42,082 nt of DNA from Gammaproteobacteria bacterium (lineage in GTDB: Bacteria > Pseudomonadota > Gammaproteobacteria > Steroidobacterales > Woeseiaceae). The translations under genes were made by a program, and so were the position numbers. The notes under the pieces were generated by a model. It did no database searches, had not been told where the DNA came from, and worked only from the letters and a program-made list of their open reading frames with translations. Positions within the stretch are counted from its first letter, which is position 1, and each line of letters opens with the position of its first letter. Below are positions 35,311-42,082 of the stretch, piece after piece. The stretch is from NCBI GenBank assembly GCA_029861535.1, contig JAOTZC010000021.1, forward strand, positions 1 to 42,082. Direction: 5' to 3'.

Positions 35311-35325
35311 GTGCAGAGTCTGCAC
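35311..35325. promoter_or_regulatory. Perfect 15-bp palindrome between comF-type gene and bioC
   Basis: GTGCAGA-G-TCTGCAC is a perfect 7-bp dyad with a single central base, directly abutting the comF-type start codon and 65-95 nt before the bioC start. Such symmetry suits a dimeric repressor operator or a hairpin covering the ribosome-binding region. It does not match the BirA operator. If the comF start is the GTG at 35325, it is coding. Confidence 0.35.
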
Positions 35326-35389
35326 CGACCAGCCAAGCTGCCTGGTGTCAGTTTCGGGGCTAAATCGCTTGAAAGCGTGATAACTTACA

Positions 35390-36283
35390 TTGGCTTCTCT
35401 GGACCGCCAGACTGCCATCTTGGACACCAAATTCTCGCTCAACAGTGCCGATGTTCGACGCCGCTTCGATCAAGCGTCTACTACGTTTGATAGCGCGGAT
35501 TTTGTTCACGCGGTCACTCGCGATGGCCTATTTGCGCGGCTTGACGGGCTTGTAGTCGATGCTGGGCTTGTTGTCGACCTTGGTTGTGCGACCGGCGCCG
35601 CCACCCGTCAGTTATCGAAACGCTTTCGGGGAGCAAGAATTCTCAGTATCGATTTGTCCGGCGGCATGCTAGAGCGTTGCAGCACGCGGCGTGCTTGGTT
35701 TACCAAGGCGTCATACCTGCAAGCCGACGCGCGGGCGATACCACTTGCAGATCAAAGCGTCGATGTTGTGTTTTCGAATTTGTTGTTGCCCTGGATCGAC
35801 AATCCAGGGGTGGTGGCGGCCGAGGTTTCGAGAATTTTGCGACAAGGCGGCCTGTTTATTTTCTCGACGCTCGGTCCCGACAGCCTGCTCGAGCTGCGTC
35901 AGGCATGGGCCGACGTCAGCGAGCACGAGCACGTCAATCGCTTTCTCGATATGCACGACGTCGGCGACGCTTTAGTGCAGAGCGGACTTCGCGATCCGGT
36001 GCTCGATGTCGATAGGCTGTCGGTGACCTACAGTGACGCCAACGCTTTGTTTCGGGATCTGAGCGCTGTTGGGGCGCGTAACAGCCTGGCGTGCCGGCAA
36101 CATTCGTTGTCGGGCAGGATCGCTTTCGAGCGCATGCGCCGACAACTCGAGAGCAACGCCGGAGCGTCAAAAATCCGTTTCGATCTCGAGCTCATTTACG
36201 CGCATTGCTGGGGCAGCGGCGCCCAGCCGGGCGATGGACATATACGAATCGATGCAACGACGATCCCGCACCGTCATAGTTGA
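35390..36283 (+). CDS. bioC: Malonyl-ACP O-methyltransferase
   Basis: The 287-297 residue SAM-dependent methyltransferase masks malonyl-ACP so that fatty acid synthesis can build the pimeloyl chain of biotin. It has the BioC N-terminus DVRRRFDQASTTFDSADFV, SAM motif I VVDLGCATGAATRQLSKRF, acidic loop LSIDLSGGMLERC, and the typical VFSNLLLPWID and GLFIFSTLGPDSLLELRQAW. The start is uncertain: a TTG at 35390 or a TTG at 35420 (LDTKFSLNSADV), neither with a strong ribosome binding site. It is divergent from the comF-type gene, a frequent gammaproteobacterial arrangement. Confidence 0.93.
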   Translation: MASLDRQTAILDTKFSLNSADVRRRFDQASTTFDSADFVHAVTRDGLFARLDGLVVDAGLVVDLGCATGAATRQLSKRFRGARILSIDLSGGMLERCSTRRAWFTKASYLQADARAIPLADQSVDVVFSNLLLPWIDNPGVVAAEVSRILRQGGLFIFSTLGPDSLLELRQAWADVSEHEHVNRFLDMHDVGDALVQSGLRDPVLDVDRLSVTYSDANALFRDLSAVGARNSLACRQHSLSGRIAFERMRRQLESNAGASKIRFDLELIYAHCWGSGAQPGDGHIRIDATTIPHRHS

Positions 36284-36378
36284 TCTAGCAAAGTTTCGAC
36301 CGTATTGCGATAGCTGCTGAGTTCAACATGTAACATCTTGCTACTACCTGAAGCTGCCAACAGGCGTACCAATATATT

Positions 36379-37098
36379 GTGAATTCGAAGGTCGAAAAAT
36401 CGTTGCCGTCCTGGCTGCTATTTGTTGTCGGAACCCTTCTCGTCGCACAGTTTGCTGGCCTGAGTGTCTGGCAAATTAGTCGTGGGTTGAGCAAGATTGA
36501 AGATCAGCGGGCATTTGACGCCGCCGACCGGTTTGCGACTTTTCATCACGGCGCTGAAGTGCGCCCGTATCAGGCGCTGAAAGCCAACGGTCGCCTCGAC
36601 ACTGACCGACAGTTTCTGCTCGACAACATTATTCTCAACAGCCGCTACGGCTTTTACGTCTTAACGCCGCTTGAGACGGCTGAAAACGAGCCGCTGTTAA
36701 TGATCAACCGCGGTTGGATCGAAAAAACCGGGCCGACCCCGGACGTTGCCGCCATTGCGGACCGTATAGAAATCGATATCGCGCCGGCGACCGTTAGCGG
36801 GCGCGTCGGATCGCTGCCCAAGGCCCGTACGCGTACGGGCCATGCGATCGTTGCCGGCAGCAACTGGCCAATGCGCGCGGTCTATCCAAGCCTGGCGGAT
36901 CTCGAGCAACAGCTCGGACGACCGGTGCAGCCTTTTGTTCTGCTGATGGACCCCGAGGATGACGGCGGATTTCTGCGTCATTGGGTGCCCGAGGAGATGG
37001 GCCCCAGCAAACATTTTGTCTACGCGTTTCAGTGGTTCGCGATGGGCGCTGCTCTGACCGGTTTGTTAGTCTGGCACTATCGCAAGCGGAGTCTTTGA
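36379..37098 (+). CDS. SURF1-family cytochrome oxidase assembly protein
   Basis: The 239-residue protein has two transmembrane helices, one N-terminal (LPSWLLFVVGTLLVAQFAGLSVWQ) and one C-terminal (FQWFAMGAALTGLLVWHYRKRS), around a periplasmic domain with the SURF1 signatures RPYQALKANGRLDTDRQFLLDN and PLLMINRGWIEK. SURF1 helps insert heme A into subunit I of aa3-type oxidases. The start is a GTG at 36379. It leads a short cluster with a truncated assembly-type gene and ctaB; the oxidase subunit genes and ctaA are not next to it. Confidence 0.9.
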   Translation: MNSKVEKSLPSWLLFVVGTLLVAQFAGLSVWQISRGLSKIEDQRAFDAADRFATFHHGAEVRPYQALKANGRLDTDRQFLLDNIILNSRYGFYVLTPLETAENEPLLMINRGWIEKTGPTPDVAAIADRIEIDIAPATVSGRVGSLPKARTRTGHAIVAGSNWPMRAVYPSLADLEQQLGRPVQPFVLLMDPEDDGGFLRHWVPEEMGPSKHFVYAFQWFAMGAALTGLLVWHYRKRSL

Positions 37099-37143
37099 CT
37101 GCGCGAGCAATAAAACGCCGACCGGCTGCCATTATTCGAAGAA

Positions 37144-37485
37144 ATGGGCGCTTGTGATCAAGACTGCCGCAATGGCCTGTACACGATCCGCCAGTCGCGC
37201 CTGATGCTGGGCAAGCAAATGGTCCGTGTCGGACGGATTTTCTTGCACGGTGAAACCGTGCTCGATACAGTGTTTCTTGGCAATGAGCACCAGGGACTGA
37301 TAACGCTTGAGGACAGCGCCTTGAGCGAACTACTCGATACCAAGAAACCCGCTGGGCTCAGAGAGGGCGGATACTATCTGATCGATCCGCAGGGAAACCT
37401 GGTGATGTATTTTCACCCGGAGCTTGCGCCGCGGGACATGGTCGATGACATTAAACGCTTGCTGAAGCTGTCACGGATTGGTTGA
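37144..37485 (+). CDS. Truncated Sco/thioredoxin-like cytochrome oxidase-associated protein
   Basis: The 113-residue product begins almost directly at the Cys motif (MGACDQDCRNGLYTIRQSRLMLGK, CxxxC) and continues through VRVGRIFL, GGYYLIDPQGNLVMYFHPELAPRDMVDDIKRLLKLSRIG, which is the C-terminal part of a cytochrome oxidase-associated protein usually placed between SURF1 and ctaA. As I recall the family, full-length relatives have an N-terminal membrane anchor and the first strand of the thioredoxin fold. Here only 45 nt separate the SURF1 stop from the ATG and the frame has a TAA at 37111, so that part is absent. Whether the shortened protein is functional is unknown. Confidence 0.75.
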   Translation: MGACDQDCRNGLYTIRQSRLMLGKQMVRVGRIFLHGETVLDTVFLGNEHQGLITLEDSALSELLDTKKPAGLREGGYYLIDPQGNLVMYFHPELAPRDMVDDIKRLLKLSRIG

Positions 37486-37500
37486 TCACGACTCAGGAAT

Positions 37501-38400
37501 ATGAGCACAGAAATTCAGACAATTTCCGATTGGCGGGACTACTACGAGCTGACGAAACCTCGTGTCGTCATGCTGATCGTGTTTACGGCGATTGTTGGCA
37601 TGTTCCTCGCGGTACCCGGCTGGCCTGGTGTTGCACCATTACTACTCGGAACGCTTGGCATAGGGCTCGCCGCGTCCGGCGCCGCCGTGTTCAATCATAT
37701 TTTTGATGCGCGCATCGATATTCACATGCTGAGAACACGTGGCCGACCTCTGCCCCAAGGTCGGATATCGGAGCCCAAAGCGTTGATGTTTGCATCGACA
37801 CTGTGCGTGATTTCAATGATTATCCTGTGGTTCGCGGTAAACTCATTAACCGCACTGTTGACGTTTTTCTCACTGATTGGCTACGCGGTCATTTACACGG
37901 TTTTCTTGAAACGCGCGACGCCACAAAACATCGTCATTGGCGGCGCAGCCGGCGCCGCACCGCCGGTTCTTGGCTGGACGGCCGTTACTGGCGAAATTCA
38001 TTCCAGTGCATTGCTACTGTTTTTGATTGTGTTTATCTGGACGCCGCCGCACTTTTGGGCGTTAGCTATCGCGCGCAAAGAAGAATACGCGAAGGTCGGC
38101 ATCCCAATGCTACCGGTCACTCATGGCGAGGCGTACACACGGCTAAACATTCTTCTGTATACGATTCTGCTTGTCGTAATTACTATCGTGCCGTATCTGA
38201 CCGGCATGAGCGGGTTTATCTACCTACTGACGGCGATCACTCTCGACGCAGTATTTCTATATCACGCGATTCAGATGATGCGTCACCCTGCTGATCTCGA
38301 CTGGGCGATGCGCACCTTCAAGTTTTCGATCACCTATCTCGGCTTCCTGTTCGCAGCGCTGCTGATCGATCACTACTTTTTATTTCAGCTAAGCCTATAG
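37501..38400 (+). CDS. ctaB: Protoheme IX farnesyltransferase (heme O synthase)
   Basis: The 299-residue integral membrane prenyltransferase converts heme B to heme O. It has the family's Asp motif [21 protein letters not shown], the [19 protein letters not shown] loop, and [29 protein letters not shown], with about nine hydrophobic helices. It follows the truncated assembly gene by 15 nt with CAGGA just before the ATG. In most oxidase clusters ctaA comes directly before it; that gene is missing here. Confidence 0.95.
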   Translation: MSTEIQTISDWRDYYELTKPRVVMLIVFTAIVGMFLAVPGWPGVAPLLLGTLGIGLAASGAAVFNHIFDARIDIHMLRTRGRPLPQGRISEPKALMFASTLCVISMIILWFAVNSLTALLTFFSLIGYAVIYTVFLKRATPQNIVIGGAAGAAPPVLGWTAVTGEIHSSALLLFLIVFIWTPPHFWALAIARKEEYAKVGIPMLPVTHGEAYTRLNILLYTILLVVITIVPYLTGMSGFIYLLTAITLDAVFLYHAIQMMRHPADLDWAMRTFKFSITYLGFLFAALLIDHYFLFQLSL

Positions 38401-38501
38401 ATAGACCTAACCCTGCGCGGGCAGCACCAGCAACTGCGTAGATAACGATGACTTTTTTCACGGCGCAGTGTTAATCAGATCTCGGGGAAGCCTTGCGGCA
38501 A

Positions 38502-40271
38502 CTAGCTACCATCACTTGGCAAATCCAATCTTTCGATCAATGCCTGAAACCGCGGATCGTTTCTGATCGGTTCAACGGCTCCACCATATGCGTACGGCAA
38601 TGCTATCCATGGCAACCAATCTGAGCGGGATTCAAAGGCGGCGCTAAACCATTCGAAAGCGGCATCGCTGTCACCTAAGGCCGAATAAGTAAGAGCGATA
38701 TGAAAATTGTCCCGCGGCGTCGCTGTCGCCTGCATTGCTGTGATGGTACGCATTGCGTCGTCACGCCGGCCCGCCAATGCAAAGGTGATACCAATCGCCC
38801 AAGGTTTGAAAATCGTGCCATCCGGCATGCTTTCGTGTGCTGCAAGTGCCTTATCTATTTGGCCCTGGGCTGAGTAAATTTGCCCCAGCACGTATTGGCA
38901 CAACCAGAAATTAGGCGCAAAACTCAGGCATTCTTCGCAGGTTTCGATGGCCTTTCCCCACTGAGAATCGAGCATGTACAGCCAAGCAGTAAATCCCGCC
39001 CATATTGGGTCAACCGGGCTCAGGTCGCGCGCCTTCTCGCTGATCTGCAGTGCTTCGTCCATACGCCCATGCAGAGCAACCAGGTACGCGTAATGTGCGT
39101 ATGCATGATCAAGACTTGGGCTTAGCTGGATTGCTCTTGTTAGCGATGCTTCGGCCGACGCCCAATCCCATTCGTAATACAACTGTGCCTCTCCCAACGC
39201 TGCCCAAGCCTCTCCGGACCAATTATCGAGTTCTAGTGCTTTGTCTGCCGCAGCAAGCGCCTTGGGAAACGCATCATGCGCGTTCACGCCGTGCCCAATC
39301 GTATTGTAGCCAAGCGCGATCGCCGCGTAGGCGAGCGGCTCGCGTGGATCAATACCCACGGCATCGTGCAACAGATTAAGGCCTCGCTGTATCGCGCTCG
39401 GATCCAGGCGTTTCACAAAATACATCCCTTTTAGGTACAACTCGTAGACCCGGGGATCCACGACGCGGGACTTGCGTAACCGCGACATCTCATCCGCAGT
39501 TAGCGCAACATCAATCTTGTCTGCGACAGTCATTGCGACCTCTGCCTGTAACGCGAGCATATCCTTCATGCTGCGCCGATAATTTTGTGACCAGACATGT
39601 TCATCGGTCACGGCGTCGATTAGCTGCACTGAAATCTGCACTTCGTCACCCGTTCGAAACACAGATCCCTCGATAATGTTGGCCACACCAAGTTCATCGG
39701 CTATTTCAGGCAGGGGCCGTGAGACGCCCTTGTAGACACTCGTTGACGTGCGCGACTTGACGCGCAACCCGCTCACCTGTGACAAAACAGCTGTCAGCGC
39801 GTCGTGGATCCCGTCGACAAAGAATTGCTGCTCCAAGTCTCCGGTTAAGTTGCCGAGTCGCAGCACGGCCACCGAGTTTGGGTGGATTTCGCGGCCGAAA
39901 GTCGACATGCGAAACGGGGTTTCGACGGTCTTAATATCAACGACCGCACGCCAACCAATGACAACGGTTATTGCCAGCAATGCAGACAAAATAAGAAAAT
40001 CCGCGCGCTTCAAGCTAATGTTTTGATCGGAGGTGGCCGTTCCAGTCGTGCGGAAAATACCTTTATCGCTTATCTGGTATCGCCAACCGAATAACAGCGC
40101 AACCGGGAATCCGAGTATCGCCGCGAACCATACAAATCGTATTGCAACTTCGGGAATATTGAGTGCGGGAAATGCCAGCGATGCCACCTGCAGCAGCACC
40201 CATGCCGCGACGATATACAGTCCCGCAGTTCGAAAGACGCGCCGGCGTCGAAGTTCTTTCAGGAGGTGCAT
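38502..40271 (-). CDS. Membrane-anchored TolB/FlgO-like and TPR protein
   Basis: The 589-residue protein begins RRRRVFRTAGLYIVAAWVLLQVASLAFPAL with two membrane helices (about 14-60) and a third (ILSALLAITVVIGWRAVV, near 100). A TolB-N/FlgO-like domain follows (SVAVLRLGNLTGDLEQQFFVDGIHDALTAVLSQVSGLRVKSRTSTSVYKG ... GVANIIEGSVFRTGDEVQISVQLID), then about seven TPR-like repeats to the C-terminus. This layout is seen with adenylate-cyclase or winged-helix heads in many bacteria, but here there is no such head, so it may be a scaffold or sensor. It is monocistronic and convergent with ctaB. Confidence 0.8.
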   Translation of the reverse strand: MHLLKELRRRRVFRTAGLYIVAAWVLLQVASLAFPALNIPEVAIRFVWFAAILGFPVALLFGWRYQISDKGIFRTTGTATSDQNISLKRADFLILSALLAITVVIGWRAVVDIKTVETPFRMSTFGREIHPNSVAVLRLGNLTGDLEQQFFVDGIHDALTAVLSQVSGLRVKSRTSTSVYKGVSRPLPEIADELGVANIIEGSVFRTGDEVQISVQLIDAVTDEHVWSQNYRRSMKDMLALQAEVAMTVADKIDVALTADEMSRLRKSRVVDPRVYELYLKGMYFVKRLDPSAIQRGLNLLHDAVGIDPREPLAYAAIALGYNTIGHGVNAHDAFPKALAAADKALELDNWSGEAWAALGEAQLYYEWDWASAEASLTRAIQLSPSLDHAYAHYAYLVALHGRMDEALQISEKARDLSPVDPIWAGFTAWLYMLDSQWGKAIETCEECLSFAPNFWLCQYVLGQIYSAQGQIDKALAAHESMPDGTIFKPWAIGITFALAGRRDDAMRTITAMQATATPRDNFHIALTYSALGDSDAAFEWFSAAFESRSDWLPWIALPYAYGGAVEPIRNDPRFQALIERLDLPSDGS

Positions 40272-40395
40272 TTAGACAGTCCCTACCTCGCTGTTTGCCG
40301 CAAGAATAACAGAGGATAGGTTCCACTTTCCCATCCGTCTCGTCTCGATCAAAAAAGCGTAATGTGCCCGAAGACTAAGAGGCTCACCGAACAAA

Positions 40396-41022
40396 ATGGT
40401 ATATTTGCCGCAGGCACGCCGACTAGGAGTAACAACGATCCTCGATATTCTGTTCAGCTGGGACGATGCCCTACGCTACGGCATGGATGTCTTGGTGTAT
40501 CTGGTTATGGCACTCGTCGGCACAACCTTCTTCATCATTCGCCTGGTGCTCGCATTATTTTTTGGCGGCGATGGCGATGTGGATGGCGACCTGGCCGATG
40601 TCGGCGGGGACGGCGCGTTCAACATGTTCTCGATACTCTCCATCCTGGCCTTTTTTATGGGCGCCGGGTGGATGGGCCTGACCTGTCGCATAGACTGGGA
40701 CTTGAACGGCATGGTTTCAGCGGCAGCCGCGACTGGCTTCGGTTTCGTGTTGATGATGATGGCCTCCGGACTGATGGCCTTTGCCCGCAAGCTAAACCGC
40801 ACCGTCGATTACGACACGTCGACTGCCGTCGGCCGAATTGCGACTGCGTATATGTCAATACCAATGAAAGGCGAAGGCAGGGGTAAGATTCAAGTGTCGG
40901 TATCCGGCCGCTTAAAAACAATGGATGCGATTAGCGTTGGCCCGCGCATCCCCGAATTTTCGAGCGTAAAAGTCATTAGCGTGCGTGATGACGGGACATT
41001 TGTGGTCGAACCTGCCGATTAA
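40396..41022 (+). CDS. NfeD/YuaF-like membrane protein, flotillin partner
   Basis: The roughly 190-208 residue protein has hydrophobic helices (MDVLVYLVMALVGTTFFIIRLVLALFFGG; FNMFSILSILAFFMGAGWMGLTC; MVSAAAATGFGFVLMMMASGLMAFA) with an acidic GDGDVDGDLADVGGDG loop, and a C-terminal OB-like domain (TAVGRIATAYMSIPMKGEGRGKIQVSV ... FSSVKVISVRDDGTFVVEP). It is followed after 46 nt by a flotillin gene, the classic YuaF-YuaG pairing. Start is uncertain: the ATG at 40396 lacks a ribosome binding site, while TAGGAG at 40424-40429 precedes in-frame ATC and ATT codons rather than ATG. Confidence 0.8.
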   Translation: MVYLPQARRLGVTTILDILFSWDDALRYGMDVLVYLVMALVGTTFFIIRLVLALFFGGDGDVDGDLADVGGDGAFNMFSILSILAFFMGAGWMGLTCRIDWDLNGMVSAAAATGFGFVLMMMASGLMAFARKLNRTVDYDTSTAVGRIATAYMSIPMKGEGRGKIQVSVSGRLKTMDAISVGPRIPEFSSVKVISVRDDGTFVVEPAD

Positions 41023-41068
41023 TCGTCCCAAACTACATTAATAACAAGACTCATTTAAAGGAGTTGCC

Positions 41069-42082
41069 GTGATAGAGGGATTCTCACCTGGACCACTGAT
41101 GCTCGTGGTCTCTGTCGTACTACTGGTCGCATTTTTCCTCGCGATCCTCGTTTCTCAATACAAACGCTGCCCGTCAAACCGCATCCTCGTCGTTTACGGT
41201 AAGGTCGGCGGTCAGCGGGCCGCACGCTGCATCCACGGTGGCGGTACGTTTGTCGTGCCGTTGTTGCAAAGCTACAGCTACCTGTCGCTCGAGCCGTTGA
41301 CGATCGAGATCGAGCTGCAGAGCGCGCTGTCCAAGAAGAACATTCGCGTCAACGTGCCGTCCACATTCACGATCGGTGTCTCGACGGATCCGGACATCAT
41401 GAACAATGCAGCGGAACGTCTGCTTGGTCTCGATGAGCATCAAATCAACTCTCAGGCCAAGGACATCATTCTCGGTCAAATGCGTCTGGTCATTGCAACG
41501 CTGTCAATCGAAGAGATCAACCAGGATCGCGAGAAATTTCTCGACCTCGTCAATAAGAACGTCAACTTCGAGCTCAACAAGATCGGTCTCGAGATGATTA
41601 ACGTCAACATTCGGGACATCACCGACGAGTCTGGATACATCGAGGCTCTCGGTCAGAAAGCGGCCGCCGAGGCAATAAACAAAGCCAAAATTGAGGTCGC
41701 AGCTGCTCAACGCGAAGGCGCTATCGGTGAGGCCAGCAACCATCGTGAACGTGACGTTGAGGTCGCGCAGCAAACCGCGCAGTCAGCGACCGGTACAAAA
41801 TCGGCCGAACGCGATCAGCGAGTACAGGTGGCAAAACTCGAAGCCGAAGGCGTTGCCGGTGAGGCGTCGGCACACAAGGAAAAAGAAATTGCTGTTGCTC
41901 AACAATCCGCATTGGCGATCGAAGGCAAAAAAAAGGCGGAGACACAAAAGCGCGTACAGGTTGCGAGCCTCGAGGCAACGGCAATCCAGGGTGAAAACGA
42001 GAGCAAAGCCAGCATGGCCGATTATGAGGCCGGACTGGAAAAACGCAGGGCTGAAGCGAAGCGTCTCGGTGAAGTCGCAATG
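41069..42082 (+). CDS. Flotillin-family protein (3' end outside window)
   Basis: The frame runs open for 338 codons to the window edge. The GTG start has a strong AAAGGAG six nucleotides upstream. The product has a membrane anchor (LMLVVSVVLLVAFFLAILV, about 11-29), an SPFH/PHB domain (RILVVYGKVGG ... KKNIRVNVPSTFTIGV, DIILGQMRLVIATLSIEEINQDREKFL, LNKIGLEMINVNIRDITDE) and a long Ala/Glu-rich coiled coil beginning YIEALGQKAAAEAINKAKIEVAAAQREG. Flotillins scaffold membrane microdomains and act with NfeD-type partners such as the product encoded upstream. About 100-200 C-terminal residues are probably missing. Confidence 0.9.
   Translation, partial: MIEGFSPGPLMLVVSVVLLVAFFLAILVSQYKRCPSNRILVVYGKVGGQRAARCIHGGGTFVVPLLQSYSYLSLEPLTIEIELQSALSKKNIRVNVPSTFTIGVSTDPDIMNNAAERLLGLDEHQINSQAKDIILGQMRLVIATLSIEEINQDREKFLDLVNKNVNFELNKIGLEMINVNIRDITDESGYIEALGQKAAAEAINKAKIEVAAAQREGAIGEASNHRERDVEVAQQTAQSATGTKSAERDQRVQVAKLEAEGVAGEASAHKEKEIAVAQQSALAIEGKKKAETQKRVQVASLEATAIQGENESKASMADYEAGLEKRRAEAKRLGEVAM

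Overview
This window reads as chromosomal DNA of a gammaproteobacterium with moderate to high GC. The evidence is core-gene order: tesA divergent from a YbbA/YbbP-type exporter, aroK-aroB beside pilMNOPQ, rph-rdgB-hemW, yicC-gmk-rpoZ-spoT-ridA-recG, and bioC beside a comF-type gene. Membrane-anchored TolB/FlgO-TPR proteins and small secreted unknowns are common in uncultured marine lineages such as Woeseiaceae-like bacteria, but I cannot fix the family. I see no rRNA, tRNA, CRISPR array, transposase, integrase or phage gene. Apart from the repeats described below, this is ordinary housekeeping chromosome.

Layout. 1-1.2 kb: the tail of an unknown gene with a terminator, then a secreted unknown. 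1.2-4.8 kb, minus strand: ABC ATPase, FtsX-like permease and a Nudix hydrolase, joined by 4-nt overlaps. 4.8-7.6 kb, plus strand: tesA, fadD and a small secreted protein. 7.7-12.6 kb, minus strand: aroK, aroB, dgt, pyrF, hemE. 12.6-17.6 kb, minus strand: pilM-N-O-P-Q, closed by a UUCG-loop terminator. 18.0-21.3 kb, plus strand: penicillin-binding protein 1A and a conserved unknown. 21.7-26.8 kb, minus strand: gltA, rpmE, hemW, rdgB, rph and a PP2C phosphatase. 26.9-34.5 kb, plus strand: yicC, gmk, rpoZ, spoT, ridA, recG, ubiA. 34.6-36.3 kb: comF-type gene divergent from bioC. 36.4-38.4 kb, plus strand: SURF1, a truncated thioredoxin/Sco-like gene, ctaB. 38.5-40.3 kb: TolB/TPR membrane protein. 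40.4-42.1 kb: a NfeD/YuaF-like membrane protein and a flotillin that runs off the window.

The strongest unexplained signal is a family of four intergenic hairpin elements (7151-7218, 7640-7733, 11784-11858, 11935-12021). All share a nearly identical 29-30 nt loop core, but each has its own unrelated stem of about 16-32 bp. The six base pairs next to the core covary between copies, and most stem imperfections are T/C differences that become G-U wobbles in RNA. This is the reverse of ordinary REP elements, where the stem is conserved. A second, unrelated set with the same architecture (conserved loop, private stems) lies at 21331-21574. The other main points are a DnaA-box cluster next to an AT-rich tract upstream of rpmE, a cytochrome-oxidase assembly cluster that lacks ctaA and carries a gene reduced to its C-terminal part, and a repeat-rich leader upstream of spoT.

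Functions cover envelope and motility (type IV pilus, PBP1A, flotillin/NfeD, ABC exporter), lipid metabolism (TesA, FadD), aromatic, pyrimidine, heme, biotin, ubiquinone and heme O biosynthesis, nucleotide-pool cleaning (RdgB, Dgt-like, Nudix), the stringent response (SpoT, RpoZ, Gmk) and replication-fork repair (RecG).
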